Shown here: positions 54,922 to 63,955 of the stretch, piece after piece
Numbering within the stretch: position 1 is the first letter of the stretch
How the letters are laid out: the number at the start of each line of letters is the position of its first letter
Assembly (NCBI RefSeq): GCF_014647975.1
Contig: NZ_BMQF01000010.1
Span: 62,001-126,000 of the forward strand
Direction: 5' to 3'
Origin: Streptomyces fumigatiscleroticus
GTDB taxonomy: Bacteria; Actinomycetota; Actinomycetes; Streptomycetales; Streptomycetaceae
DNA: 64,000 nt
Program-made: the position numbers and the translations under genes
The notes under the pieces: model-generated
Databases searched by the model: none
Told to the model about the DNA's origin: nothing
The model's input: only the letters and a program-made list of their open reading frames with translations

Positions 54922-56588
54922 ATCCCCACGAGTACGCCGCCACCCACGGCCCCCGCGCCGGCGACCGGATCCGGCTCGGCGACTCGGGACTGGTGATCCG
55001 CGTCGAGTCCGACTCCCAGCGCCACGGCGACGAGTTCCTCGCCGGTTTCGGCAAGACCGCCCGCGACGGACTGCATCTGAAGGCCGCGGCCGTGCGGGAG
55101 ACCTGCGACGTCGTGGTCAGCAACGTGGTCGTGATCGACGCGGTGCAGGGGATCAGGAAGGTCTCCATCGGCATCCGCGAGGGCCGGATCCACGCCATCG
55201 GGCGGGCCGGGAACCCCGACACGCTGGACGGGGTCGACGTCGTGGTCGGCACGGGCACGTCCATCGTCTCCGGCGAGGGTCTGATCGCCACCGCCGGCGC
55301 CGTCGACACCCATGTCCACCTGCTCTCCCCGCGCATCATGGAGGCCTCGCTGGCGTCCGGGGTGACGACAATCATCGGGCAGGAGTTCGGGCCGGTCTGG
55401 GGCGTCGGCGTCAACTCTCCCTGGGCGCTGCGGCACGCCTTCGACGCCTTCGACGCCTGGCCGGTCAACATCGGCTTCCTGGGCCGGGGCTCGTCGTCCC
55501 ACGAGGCTCCGCTGATCGAGGCGCTCGCCGAGGGCGGCGCGTCCGGCTTCAAGGTGCACGAGGACATGGGCGCCCACACCCGCGCCCTGGACACCGCCCT
55601 GCGCGTCGCCGAGGAGTACGACGTCCAGGTCGCCCTGCACAGCGACGGGCTGAACGAGTGCCTGTCGGTCGAGGACACCCTGTGCGTCCTTCAAGGCCGC
55701 ACCGTCCACGCCTTCCACATCGAGGGCTGCGGCGGCGGACACGTCCCGAACGTGCTGAAGATGGCCGGGGTGCCCCACGTCATCGGCTCCTCCACCAACC
55801 CGACCCTCCCCTTCGGCCGGGACGCCGTGGCCGAGCACTACGGCATGATCGTCGCCGTCCACGACCTCAAGACCGACCTGCCGGGCGACGCCGCGATGGC
55901 CCGCGACCGCATCAGGGCCGGGACCATGGGCGCCGAGGACGTCCTGCACGACCTGGGCGCCATCGGCATCACCTCCTCCGACGCCCAGGGCATGGGCCGG
56001 GCCGGCGAGACGGTGCGCCGCACCTTCGCCCTGGCCGGGAAGATGAAGGCCGAGTTCGGCGCCCCCGACGACCACGACAACGAGCGCGTGCTGCGCTACA
56101 TCGCCAAGCTGACCCTCAACCCCGCCATCGCCCACGGCCTGTCCCACGAGATCGGCTCGATCGAGGTGGGCAAGCTCGCCGACCTGGTGCTGTGGCGCCC
56201 GGAGTACTTCGGCGCCAAACCGCAGCTGGTGCTGAAGGCCGGCTTCCCGGCGTACGGCGTGACCGGTGACCCGAACGCGGCCACCGACACCTGCGAGCCC
56301 CTGGTGCTCGGCCCGCAGTTCGGGGCGTACGGCGCCACCCCGGCCGACCTGTCGGTGGCCTTCGTCGCGCGGGCCGCCCTGGACCAGGGCCACGACACGA
56401 TGCCGACCCGCCGCCGCAGGGTCGCCGTGCGCGGCACCCGGGGCATCGGCCCGGCCGATCTGCACCGGAACTCCCGTACCGGAGCCGTCGACGTCGACCA
56501 GCGCACCGGTCTGGTCACCCTCGACGGCGAGCCGATCCGCTCCGGGCCCGCCGACTCCGTCTCCCTGAACCGCCTGTACTTCCTCTGA
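54918..56588 (+). CDS. ureC: Urease alpha subunit, divergent form
   Basis: 556 aa. The nickel ligands are all visible: His-His in VDTHVHL, the carbamylated Lys and a His in FKVHEDMG, His in VALHSDGLNE, His in FHIEGCGGGHVPN, and Asp in SSDAQGMGR. The mobile flap, canonically VCHHL, is AVHDL, so the flap Cys is Val and the second His is Asp, while the general-acid His is kept. The C-terminus (SLNRLYFL) is shorter than in classical ureases. No ureD/E/F/G maturation genes are near; they must come from elsewhere if it is active. Cotranscribed with ureAB and the deiminase. Confidence 0.9.
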   Translation: MNPHEYAATHGPRAGDRIRLGDSGLVIRVESDSQRHGDEFLAGFGKTARDGLHLKAAAVRETCDVVVSNVVVIDAVQGIRKVSIGIREGRIHAIGRAGNPDTLDGVDVVVGTGTSIVSGEGLIATAGAVDTHVHLLSPRIMEASLASGVTTIIGQEFGPVWGVGVNSPWALRHAFDAFDAWPVNIGFLGRGSSSHEAPLIEALAEGGASGFKVHEDMGAHTRALDTALRVAEEYDVQVALHSDGLNECLSVEDTLCVLQGRTVHAFHIEGCGGGHVPNVLKMAGVPHVIGSSTNPTLPFGRDAVAEHYGMIVAVHDLKTDLPGDAAMARDRIRAGTMGAEDVLHDLGAIGITSSDAQGMGRAGETVRRTFALAGKMKAEFGAPDDHDNERVLRYIAKLTLNPAIAHGLSHEIGSIEVGKLADLVLWRPEYFGAKPQLVLKAGFPAYGVTGDPNAATDTCEPLVLGPQFGAYGATPADLSVAFVARAALDQGHDTMPTRRRRVAVRGTRGIGPADLHRNSRTGAVDVDQRTGLVTLDGEPIRSGPADSVSLNRLYFL

Positions 56589-56612
56589 GCCCCCCGAAAT
56601 CCCGAGGACCTC

Positions 56613-57695
56613 ATGAACACGCCTGCCGCCGACGGCTTCCGGATGCCCCCCGAGTGGGCCCCGCACGAACGCACCTGGATGGCCTGGCCGGGCCCCAACC
56701 CCACCTTCGACGACCCCGGCGACCTCGCCGCCGCGCGGGCGGCCTGGGCGTCGGTGGCCCGCGCCGTCCGCCGATTCGAGCCGGTCACGGTGGTGTGCGG
56801 ACCGGGCCGGTCGGCCGAGGCCCGGAGCCTCCTCGGCCCGGGCGTCGACACCGTCGAGCGGGAGCTGGACGACGCCTGGATGCGCGACATCGGGCCCACG
56901 TTCCTGACGAACGGACGTGAGCTGGCCGCCGTCGACTGGACCTTCAACGGCTGGGGCGCCCAGCACTGGGCCCGCTGGGAGCACGACGCGAGGATCGCCG
57001 CGTGGGTCGCGGACCTGGCGGGGGCCCGGACGTACCCCTCGCCCCTGGTCAACGAGGGCGGCGGCATCCATGTCGACGGCGAGGGGACGGTGCTGCTGAC
57101 GGAGACCGTGCAGCTGGGCCCCGAACGCAACCCGGGCTGGACGAAGGAGCAGGTGGAGGCCGAGATCCACGCCCGGCTCGGTACCCGCAGGGCGATCTGG
57201 CTGCCGCGCGGCCTCACCGCCGACTATCCCCCGCACGGCTACGGCACCCTCGGCCATGTCGACATCGTCGCCGCCTTCGCCCGCCCCGGTGTCGTCGTCG
57301 CCCACCACCAGCCGGACCCGGCCCACCCCGACCACGAGGTGACGAAGGAGGTGATCGGCCTGCTCGGGTCGGCCACCGACGCCCGCGGGCGCCGCCTTGA
57401 GGTCGTCGAGGTCCCCGCCCCCACCGTGCTGGAGGCCGACGGCCACTGGGCCGACTACTCCTACATCAACCACTACGTGTGCAACGGCGGCGTGGTCCTG
57501 TGCGCCTTCGACGACCCGCGGGACGAGATCGCGGCGGACCTCTTCCGGAGGCTTTACCCGGGGCGGACGGTGACCCCGGTCGACGCGCGTACGATCTTCG
57601 CCGGCGGTGGAGGCATCCACTGCATCACCCAGCAGCAGCCGAGGATCCAGGGAGCAGCAGATGGCCGGTGGGCGCAGGCAGGCCCCGCCGCGTGA
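56613..57695 (+). CDS. Agmatine deiminase family protein
   Basis: 360 aa guanidine-modifying enzyme (pentein fold). The start has GFRMPPEWAPHERTWMAWPG. Other blocks are WMRDIGPTFL, WTFNGWGAQH, VNEGGGIHVDGEGT, the Asp/His region GTLGHVDIVAAF, and the catalytic Cys in AGGGGIHCITQQQP (about residue 336). It would turn agmatine into N-carbamoylputrescine and ammonia. It starts 25 bp after ureC, pointing to a shared pathway in nitrogen release from guanidino or polyamine compounds. Its end overlaps the next gene by 35 bp. Confidence 0.88.
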   Translation: MNTPAADGFRMPPEWAPHERTWMAWPGPNPTFDDPGDLAAARAAWASVARAVRRFEPVTVVCGPGRSAEARSLLGPGVDTVERELDDAWMRDIGPTFLTNGRELAAVDWTFNGWGAQHWARWEHDARIAAWVADLAGARTYPSPLVNEGGGIHVDGEGTVLLTETVQLGPERNPGWTKEQVEAEIHARLGTRRAIWLPRGLTADYPPHGYGTLGHVDIVAAFARPGVVVAHHQPDPAHPDHEVTKEVIGLLGSATDARGRRLEVVEVPAPTVLEADGHWADYSYINHYVCNGGVVLCAFDDPRDEIAADLFRRLYPGRTVTPVDARTIFAGGGGIHCITQQQPRIQGAADGRWAQAGPAA

Positions 57696-58260
57696 GGAGG
57701 TCCTCGCCGCCGCCATGGAGATGATCGCCGAGCGCGGTCTGGAGAAGCTCACCATGGCGGCGCTGGGCCGCGAGGTCGGCATGAGCAGCGGACACCTGCT
57801 CTACTACTTCCGCTCCAAGGACGAGCTGCTGCTGCGCACCCTGGAGTGGAGCGAGGGCCGGCTCGGCGCCGAGCGGAGCCGGCTGCTGACCCGGGCGGCG
57901 ACCGCCCGCGAACGGCTCGACGCCTACATCGACCTCTACGTCCCGGACGGCCACCGCGACCCGCACTGGACCCTGTGGCTGGAGGTGTGGAACCGCTCGC
58001 TGAACGCCGACGCGGACGCCCGCGACCGCCAGGCCGCCATCGAGGGCGCCTGGCACCGCGACCTGGTGGCGCTGCTCGCGGAGGGGATGTCGCGGGGCGA
58101 GTTCCGCCCGGTGGACCCCGACCGCTTCGCGTCCCGGCTGCGTGCCCTGCTGGACGGGTTCTCCATCCATGTCGCGATCGGCCTGCGCGGCACGGACCGG
58201 GCCCGAGTCATCGGGCACGTACGGGAGTTCCTGAGCGACAACCTCCTCGCGGACGCCTGA
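57661..58260 (+). CDS. TetR-family regulator of the urease/agmatine deiminase cluster
   Basis: 199 aa, BetI-like. HTH: AAAMEMIAERGLEKLTMAAL, then GREVGMSSGHLLYYFRSKDE (residues 12-50). The C-terminal domain (WTLWLEVWNRSLNADADARD, FASRLRALLDGFSIHVAIGL) matches the TetR_C_6-type ligand domain. ATG 57661, preceded by AGGGAGCAGCAG, overlaps the agmatine deiminase gene, so it is cotranscribed and probably controls this operon in response to an amine. Confidence 0.88.
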   Translation: MAGGRRQAPPREEVLAAAMEMIAERGLEKLTMAALGREVGMSSGHLLYYFRSKDELLLRTLEWSEGRLGAERSRLLTRAATARERLDAYIDLYVPDGHRDPHWTLWLEVWNRSLNADADARDRQAAIEGAWHRDLVALLAEGMSRGEFRPVDPDRFASRLRALLDGFSIHVAIGLRGTDRARVIGHVREFLSDNLLADA

Positions 58261-58383
58261 CACCGCGTCCGGGTTGTACGCGATTCGGGCGATTGACCCT
58301 GTGCCGAAAGGTGCGCTTGTCTCTGGGGAGCCCTCGGCGCGGGGCCGGGGGAGCGGCGTCACACGGGGAACACAGGGGGAAAC

Positions 58384-59643
58384 GTGCTCAGAGCCATGCG
58401 GGGGATGTCCGTCGCGGTGACCGCGGCGGCGACGGTCGCGCTCACGGCCACATCGGCGGCACCGGCGCCGCGGCCCGTCACCGAACGGGTGACACTGTCG
58501 GCGACGGGGGAGCAGCTGAGCGAGGGCGGGTTCAGCCCCGACGTCAGCGCCGACGGCCGCTACGCCGTCTTCGACTCGGACCAGTCCGACCTGGTGCCCG
58601 GGGACACCAACGGGCAGCACGACATCTTCGTCCGCGACCTGCGCCGGGGAACCGTCGAGCGGGTCGACGTGGCATCGGACGGCACCCAGGCCGACGTCGG
58701 TTCCTCCGGCGCGGCGATCAGCGCCGACGGCCGGTACGTCACCTTCCGGTCCATGGCCACCACCCTCGTCGACTGGCCCAGCCCTCCGTACTATCCGTCC
58801 GACGTGTACGTGCACGACCGCCGCACGGGCCGCACGGAGCGGATCAGCGTCGGGGCGGACGGCGGCACCGGAGGCGCGTTCGACCAGCCCGCCGTCTCGG
58901 CCGACGGCCGGTATGTCGCCTTCGTCGCCCAGGAGTCACGGATGGAGGCCGGCAACACGGGCGGCCGACTCGCGGCGTACGTCGCCGACCGCCGTACCGG
59001 CGAGGTCCGGCGCGTCAGCAACCGCACGCGGCCGGAGTGGAGCGTGCAGGAGGTGGACCTCAGTGCGGACGGCGGCCGTCTCGCCTACGTGCATCGTCAC
59101 CCGCGCGGCGGACCCGGCGAGCTGATGGTGGTGGACCTGCGCACCGGCGGCGAGGAACAGGCGAACGTGTTCCCCCCGAGCATGCCCGCCGACATCTCAC
59201 CGAGCGCTCTGACGCTCTCCGCGGACGGCCGGTACGTCTCCTTCCACCAACCGGAGCCGAGCGTGGCCGGTCACACCTGGGAGACCTACGTCCGGGACCT
59301 GCGCGAGGACTCGGCCCGCCGGATCGGCCTCGACGGCGAGGGCGAGGGCGAACCGGCCGGGGTGCCGCTGCTCAGCCCCGACGGCCGGTACCTCGCGTAC
59401 ACCTGGGCGACCACCACGGTAGGCGGGGAACAGGCCCAGAACGTCTACGTACGGGACCTGCGCGGCGGACAGACGCGGCGGGTCACCCGAGCCGTCATGG
59501 GCGGTCCGCTGACCGACGGCGTCTCGGTCCCGGTCTCCTTCGCCCGCGGCAACGGGCTGCTCGCCCTCGGGTCGTCCTCCGCCCAACTCGTCCCGGGCGA
59601 CACCAACGGCCTGCTCGACGGCTTCGTCGTCCGCCTCCACTGA
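58384..59643 (+). CDS. Secreted PD40 (TolB-like) beta-propeller protein
   Basis: 419 aa. A signal peptide (about residues 1-30, VTAAATVALTATSAAPAPRP) is followed by six to seven repeats with the core SADGRYVxF...D (for example VSADGRYAVFDSDQSDLVPG, ISADGRYVTFRS, LSPDGRYLAYTW) and VRDLRxGxxxRV strands. The NGQHDIFVRDL and DTNGLLDGFVV pieces suggest a closed propeller. No catalytic domain is visible; a binding or scaffold role is likely. GTG 58384 follows GGGGGAAA. Confidence 0.82.
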   Translation: MLRAMRGMSVAVTAAATVALTATSAAPAPRPVTERVTLSATGEQLSEGGFSPDVSADGRYAVFDSDQSDLVPGDTNGQHDIFVRDLRRGTVERVDVASDGTQADVGSSGAAISADGRYVTFRSMATTLVDWPSPPYYPSDVYVHDRRTGRTERISVGADGGTGGAFDQPAVSADGRYVAFVAQESRMEAGNTGGRLAAYVADRRTGEVRRVSNRTRPEWSVQEVDLSADGGRLAYVHRHPRGGPGELMVVDLRTGGEEQANVFPPSMPADISPSALTLSADGRYVSFHQPEPSVAGHTWETYVRDLREDSARRIGLDGEGEGEPAGVPLLSPDGRYLAYTWATTTVGGEQAQNVYVRDLRGGQTRRVTRAVMGGPLTDGVSVPVSFARGNGLLALGSSSAQLVPGDTNGLLDGFVVRLH

Positions 59644-59650
59644 AACGATT

Positions 59651-59674
59651 CCGCCCGCATCCTGAGACGGGCGG
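59651..59674 (+). terminator. Weak hairpin after the PD40 gene
   Basis: CCGCCCG and CGGGCGG arms with a 10-nt loop, 7 bp past the stop. Short stem without a T-run; it may end the PD40 transcript just before the cimA leader promoter. Confidence 0.5.
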
Positions 59675-59696
59675 TGAGCACGGGGACAGGTTGTGC

Positions 59697-59839
59697 CAGA
59701 CTGCCCCCGTGCTCTCGTTCGCCATGATTATTGGCAGCAGGCGCGCCGGTCCGCAGTGACCGCCACGTACGACCAGGTACGGGCGGACACCGTCGTCCTC
59801 GACCCGCGCGCAGACCTCTCGCACCCGCGAGAGGTTTTT
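59697..59839 (+). promoter_or_regulatory. cimA attenuator: leaderless leader peptide plus intrinsic terminator
   Basis: A CAGACT -10 box (59697-59702) lies 6 nt before GTG 59709, which opens a 16-codon leader ORF. 55 bp downstream of its stop is a terminator: CCTCTCGC (59815-59822), loop ACCC, GCGAGAGG (59827-59834), then TTTTTCGTTTT. The leader contains tandem Ile codons, and cimA feeds isoleucine synthesis, so the layout fits attenuation by isoleucyl-tRNA shortage. Confidence 0.8.
59709..59759 (+). CDS. cimA leader peptide (MLSFAMIIGSRRAGPQ)
   Basis: Sixteen codons from GTG 59709, or eleven from ATG 59724 (MIIGSRRAGPQ). ATT ATT encodes two consecutive isoleucines with codons unusual in this genome, which prefers ATC. 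No ribosome site is needed at GTG 59709 if the mRNA is leaderless. It precedes the attenuator terminator. Confidence 0.75.
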   Translation: MLSFAMIIGSRRAGPQ

Positions 59840-59946
59840 CGTTTTCCTGGCCCACCCCGAGCCGGGAAGGGAGCGCGAGGGATCATAGGGGGCGGTGGAG
59901 CCGGTCATTCCGGTAGACCGAGATCCCATACAGGAGCCTTCAGACC

Positions 59947-61551
59947 ATGACGGAAACCAGCGAGCTCGACGACTCGTTCCACGTCTTCGACACCACCCTG
60001 CGCGACGGCGCGCAGCGTGAGGGCATCAACCTCACGGTCGCGGACAAGCTGGCCATCGCCCGGCACCTGGACGACTTCGGCGTGGGCTTCATCGAGGGCG
60101 GCTGGCCCGGCGCGAACCCGCGCGACACGGAGTTCTTCGCCCGCGCCCAGCAGGAGATCGACTTCCGGCACGCCCAGCTCGTGGCCTTCGGCTCCACCCG
60201 CCGGGCCGGTACGACGGCCGCCGAGGACCCGCAGGTCAAGGCGCTCCTGGAGTCCGGCGCCCCGGTGATCACCCTGGTCGCCAAGTCGCACGACCGGCAC
60301 GTCGAGCTGGCCCTGCGCACGACGCTCGAAGAGAACCTGGAGATGGTCCGCGACACCGTCTCCCACCTGGTCGCGCAGGGCCGCCGGGTCTTCGTCGACT
60401 GCGAGCACTTCTTCGACGGCTACCGGGCCAACCCCGAGTACGCCAAGTCCGTCGTACGCGCCGCCTCGGAGGCGGGCGCGGACGTGGTGGTGCTCTGCGA
60501 CACCAACGGCGGCATGCTCCCCGCCCAGGTCCAGGCCGTCGTCTCCACGGTCCTGGCCGACACCGGCGCCCGGCTCGGCATCCACGCCCAGGACGACACC
60601 GGCTGCGCGGTCGCCAACACCCTGGCCGCGGTCGACGCGGGCGCCACCCACGTGCAGTGCACCGCCAACGGCTACGGCGAGCGGGTCGGCAACGCCAACC
60701 TCTTCCCCGTGGTCGCCGCCCTGGAGCTGAAGTACGGCAAGAAGGTCCTGCCCGAGGGCCGCCTGCGCGAGACGACCCGGATCTCGCACGCCATCGCCGA
60801 GGTCGTCAACCTCACCCCCTCCACGCACCAGCCCTACGTGGGCGTCTCGGCCTTCGCGCACAAGGCCGGCCTGCACGCCTCCGCGATCAAGGTCGACCCG
60901 GACCTGTACCAGCACATCGACCCGGAGCTGGTCGGCAACACCATGCGCATGCTGGTCTCCGACATGGCCGGCCGCGCCTCGATCGAGCTCAAGGGCAAGG
61001 AGCTCGGCATCGACCTCGGCGGCGACCGCGAACTGGTCGGCCGGGTGGTCGAGCGGGTCAAGGAGCGCGAGCTCAGGGGCTACACGTACGAGGCGGCGGA
61101 CGCCTCCTTCGAGCTCCTGCTGCGCTCGGAGGCCGAGGGCCGCCCGCTGACGTACTTCCGGGTCGAGTCCTGGCGGGCGATCGTCGAGGACCGCCCCGAC
61201 GGCACCCACGCCAACGAGGCGACGGTCAAGCTCTGGGCCAAGAGCGAGCGCATCGTCGCCACCGCGGAGGGCAACGGCCCGGTCAACGCCCTCGACCGCG
61301 CCCTGCGCGTCGCCCTGGAGAAGATCTACCCCCAGCTCGCCAAGCTGGAGCTGGTCGACTACAAGGTCCGCATCCTGGAGGGCAAGCACGGCACCCAGTC
61401 CACGACCCGGGTGCTGATCTCCACCTCCGACGGCGCCGGCGAGTGGTCCACGGTGGGCGTCGCCGACAACGTCATCGCCGCGTCCTGGCAGGCCCTGGAG
61501 GACGCCTACACCTACGGCCTGCTGCGGGCGGGCGTGGAGCCGGTCCGGTAA
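59947..61551 (+). CDS. cimA: Citramalate synthase
   Basis: 534 aa, TIGR00977 type. The DRE-TIM metallolyase active site is at the N-terminus (VFDTTLRDGAQREGINL, about residues 15-30), with VLCDTNGGM, the metal His in IHAQDDTGCAVAN (about 217) and GYGERVGNANL. A C-terminal LeuA-type regulatory domain begins at about residue 410. It condenses acetyl-CoA and pyruvate to citramalate, giving 2-oxobutyrate for isoleucine without threonine. Some genomes call it leuA2; the GYGERVGNAN region favours citramalate synthase. Regulated by the attenuator upstream. Confidence 0.92.
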   Translation: MTETSELDDSFHVFDTTLRDGAQREGINLTVADKLAIARHLDDFGVGFIEGGWPGANPRDTEFFARAQQEIDFRHAQLVAFGSTRRAGTTAAEDPQVKALLESGAPVITLVAKSHDRHVELALRTTLEENLEMVRDTVSHLVAQGRRVFVDCEHFFDGYRANPEYAKSVVRAASEAGADVVVLCDTNGGMLPAQVQAVVSTVLADTGARLGIHAQDDTGCAVANTLAAVDAGATHVQCTANGYGERVGNANLFPVVAALELKYGKKVLPEGRLRETTRISHAIAEVVNLTPSTHQPYVGVSAFAHKAGLHASAIKVDPDLYQHIDPELVGNTMRMLVSDMAGRASIELKGKELGIDLGGDRELVGRVVERVKERELRGYTYEAADASFELLLRSEAEGRPLTYFRVESWRAIVEDRPDGTHANEATVKLWAKSERIVATAEGNGPVNALDRALRVALEKIYPQLAKLELVDYKVRILEGKHGTQSTTRVLISTSDGAGEWSTVGVADNVIAASWQALEDAYTYGLLRAGVEPVR

Positions 61552-61564
61552 CCGGCCGCCGGCG

Positions 61565-62068
61565 TCAGCACGAGTCCTCGGCGAGCTCCTCGAACTCGCC
61601 GAGGCTCATGGCCCGGCCGTCGGCCCAGACCTGGCCGGGAGGCAGGGCGGCGACGTCCTCGGCCGTGAACTCGACGACACCGTTGTAGGAGTCGCCCGTC
61701 ACGTAGTGACCGAAGGACAGCGTGTAGCGGTGGCCGGGCTGGAGCCGCTGGGGACCCGCGGGGCGGGCCCGCCAGGCGGCCGGGGGCGAGAACAGCGGGA
61801 ACTCGGTGTCCCCGTCGCGCTCTCCCCTCACCGACCAGCCGCTGGTGACGGCGGCGTCCTGTGCGGCACCGGCCGCCCGGCCCTGAAGACGCGGACCCAG
61901 GTAGTCGTCGTCGCCGCACGGCCGGACCAGCGCCCACGGCACCCCGTCCGCGTCGGTCCGTACCGCGGCCAGGGGGAGGTCGACCGCCGCGCAGCCGCTC
62001 AGCAGCACCACGGCCCCGGCCACCCCGCCCAGCACGGCGACGTACCGTCTCACTGCCCCGCCCCTCAC
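61565..62068 (-). CDS. Hypothetical lipoprotein
   Basis: 167 aa. A basic start and hydrophobic segment end in lipobox VLLSGC (Cys about residue 26). The mature part has no recognised domain but contains WALVRPCGDDDYLGPRLQG and HRYTLSFGHYVTGDSYNGVV, compact beta-rich segments with a C-terminal Cys. GTG 62068 is favoured by a GGAGG about 10 nt upstream; GTG 62053 is the alternative. It lies 18 bp downstream of the glycosidase gene on the same strand and may be cotranscribed. Confidence 0.72.
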   Translation of the reverse strand: MRGGAVRRYVAVLGGVAGAVVLLSGCAAVDLPLAAVRTDADGVPWALVRPCGDDDYLGPRLQGRAAGAAQDAAVTSGWSVRGERDGDTEFPLFSPPAAWRARPAGPQRLQPGHRYTLSFGHYVTGDSYNGVVEFTAEDVAALPPGQVWADGRAMSLGEFEELAEDSC

Positions 62069-62086
62069 CGGCTGAGTTCCTCCGCC

Positions 62087-63955
62087 CTACTGCAACCGCC
62101 ACTTCTGGTTGGCGGCCCCGGTGCAGGACCATATCTGCGCCCGGGCCCCGTTGGCCGGGGAATTGTCGGTGACGTCCAGGCACTTGTCCGCGGCGAGGTT
62201 GACCACGTCACCGGTGGCGGAGTCGTACGACCACTGCTGGGCACCGGTGCCGTTGCAGCCGTACAACTGCACCTTCGCCCCGTCCGCCGTCGACCCCGAC
62301 GTCACGTCCAGGCACTTGCCCAGCGCCCGGACCGAGCCGTCCGCCTGCACGGTCCAGCTCTGGGCGGCCGAGCCGTTGCAGTCGTAGAGCTGCACCGCGG
62401 TGCCGTCGGCGCTCGATCCGCCCGCCACGTCCAGGCACTTGCCCGCGAGACCGACGAAGGACCCCGACCGGGCGCCGCCGCCCGACTGGGTGCCCGACCA
62501 GGTGAAGGTCGCCGAGGTCCGGCCGGGCAGGGAGTACGTGGCGTGCTGCGAACCCCAGTCGATGGTCACGGTCTTCGCCGACGAGGAGCCGTTGTAGGCG
62601 ATCAGCGCCTTGGAACCGTCCGGGTTGCGCCAAGCCACGTTCGGGACCGTCGAGCTCGCCGTCGAGGCGATGCGCTGCGCGCCCGGCCGGACGAACTTCG
62701 TCAGATGGCCCATCGTGTAGTACTCGACCGTGTAGTCCACCTGCCCGTGCCGCGAGTCCCCGTTGTGCACGGTGATCAGGCCGGAGCAGGTCCCGCAGCC
62801 GCCGTTGTGCGGTCCCCGGTTCTGGTCGACCGCCAGCGACCACTTCGTCACCGACCTCGCCCAGTTGCGGGTGTAGTCGATGATGTTCATCATGTCCTCG
62901 CGCTGCTGGTCGGCGATCCAGGTGCCGCCCGAGTGCTCGGTGCCGAAGGCGTCGAGCTGCGGGTACCGGTCGTGCACGGACGTCTGCTCGGCGACGTCGC
63001 CGCCGTAGCCGTGCCAGGCGATGCCGCCGAAGTTCGGGTGCGAGCGGATGGCCGCGTCGTCCACCGTCTGCGCCGCGTAGGCGTCGTAGGTGTCCCAGTT
63101 CCAGTCGTGCGCCAGCACCTTGGTGGACAGGCCCGCCGCCTGGAGCTTGGGCAGCAGCTCGTTCTTGGTGAAGTAGGCCAGCCCGGAGGCGTTCCAGCTC
63201 ATCGACGGATAGCCCGAGCAGCACGTCGGCTCGTTCTGCGCGGTGACGTACGCGACGGGCACGCCCTGGTCGCGGTAGCCCTGGAGGTACTTCACGAAGT
63301 AGGAGGCGTACGTGCCGTAGTACTCGGCCTTCAGCCAGCCCCCGTTGAGCTGCCCGCTGTCCTTCATCCAGGCCGGGGCCGTCCAGGGCGAGGCCATCAC
63401 GGTCAGGTCCGGGTTGAGCTGCCGCGCCTGTCCGGTCAGCGGCAGCACGTCCGCCTGGTCGTGCGCGAGAGTGAACCGCGTGAGGTCCGGGTCGGTCTGC
63501 CCGGCCGGCACGTCGTCGTAGGTGTAGCCGTAGCGGGCCAGGTCCGAGGAGCCCATCGGGTTGCGCAGGAAGGACAGCCCGATGCCGTCCGCCGGCGAGA
63601 ACAGCTTGCGCATGGTCGCGTCCCGGGTCGCCTGCGACAGCGCCCCGCTGCTGTTCATCAGCCAGGCCGCGGTGTCCGTGAAGGACGCGCCGCCGCCGGT
63701 GAAGGTCTGGTACCGGGTGTTCTCGTCGACGGTGATGTGCTCGCCGCTGCCGCCGGTACCGGACTGGAAGGCGAAGGGCGTCTGCGCCTGGAGTCCGCGT
63801 ACGACATTGCGTCCGGCGCTGTCGTCGGTGGTGGTCAGCCAGGCGGTCACCTGCTCGCCCGCCGCCTGCGCGGGCGCGGGTACGGCGGCGGTGAAACCGG
63901 CCGTGGTGAGCAGCCCGGCCAGGAACAGCCGGACCGCGCGTGCGGGTCCTCTCAT
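62087..63955 (-). CDS. Secreted GH30 family glycoside hydrolase with C-terminal ricin-type lectin
   Basis: 622 aa. Signal peptide about residues 1-32 ending AQA-AG. A GH30 barrel follows: GGGASFTDTAAWLMN, LRNPMGSSDLARYGYTYDDV and SPWTAPAWMKDSGQLNGG. The acid/base Glu is in TAQNEPTCC (about residue 241) and the nucleophile Glu in FGTEHSGG (about 337). A beta side domain ends near 485. Then come three QxW-type ricin repeats, each with GKCLDV or DKCLDV and a C-terminal QSWTVQ/QQWSY/QKWRLQ (residues 493-622). GH30 enzymes cut beta-1,6-glucans, glucosylceramide or xylans; the lectin anchors to polysaccharide. AAGGG lies about 11 nt upstream of the ATG. Confidence 0.92.
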   Translation of the reverse strand: MRGPARAVRLFLAGLLTTAGFTAAVPAPAQAAGEQVTAWLTTTDDSAGRNVVRGLQAQTPFAFQSGTGGSGEHITVDENTRYQTFTGGGASFTDTAAWLMNSSGALSQATRDATMRKLFSPADGIGLSFLRNPMGSSDLARYGYTYDDVPAGQTDPDLTRFTLAHDQADVLPLTGQARQLNPDLTVMASPWTAPAWMKDSGQLNGGWLKAEYYGTYASYFVKYLQGYRDQGVPVAYVTAQNEPTCCSGYPSMSWNASGLAYFTKNELLPKLQAAGLSTKVLAHDWNWDTYDAYAAQTVDDAAIRSHPNFGGIAWHGYGGDVAEQTSVHDRYPQLDAFGTEHSGGTWIADQQREDMMNIIDYTRNWARSVTKWSLAVDQNRGPHNGGCGTCSGLITVHNGDSRHGQVDYTVEYYTMGHLTKFVRPGAQRIASTASSTVPNVAWRNPDGSKALIAYNGSSSAKTVTIDWGSQHATYSLPGRTSATFTWSGTQSGGGARSGSFVGLAGKCLDVAGGSSADGTAVQLYDCNGSAAQSWTVQADGSVRALGKCLDVTSGSTADGAKVQLYGCNGTGAQQWSYDSATGDVVNLAADKCLDVTDNSPANGARAQIWSCTGAANQKWRLQ

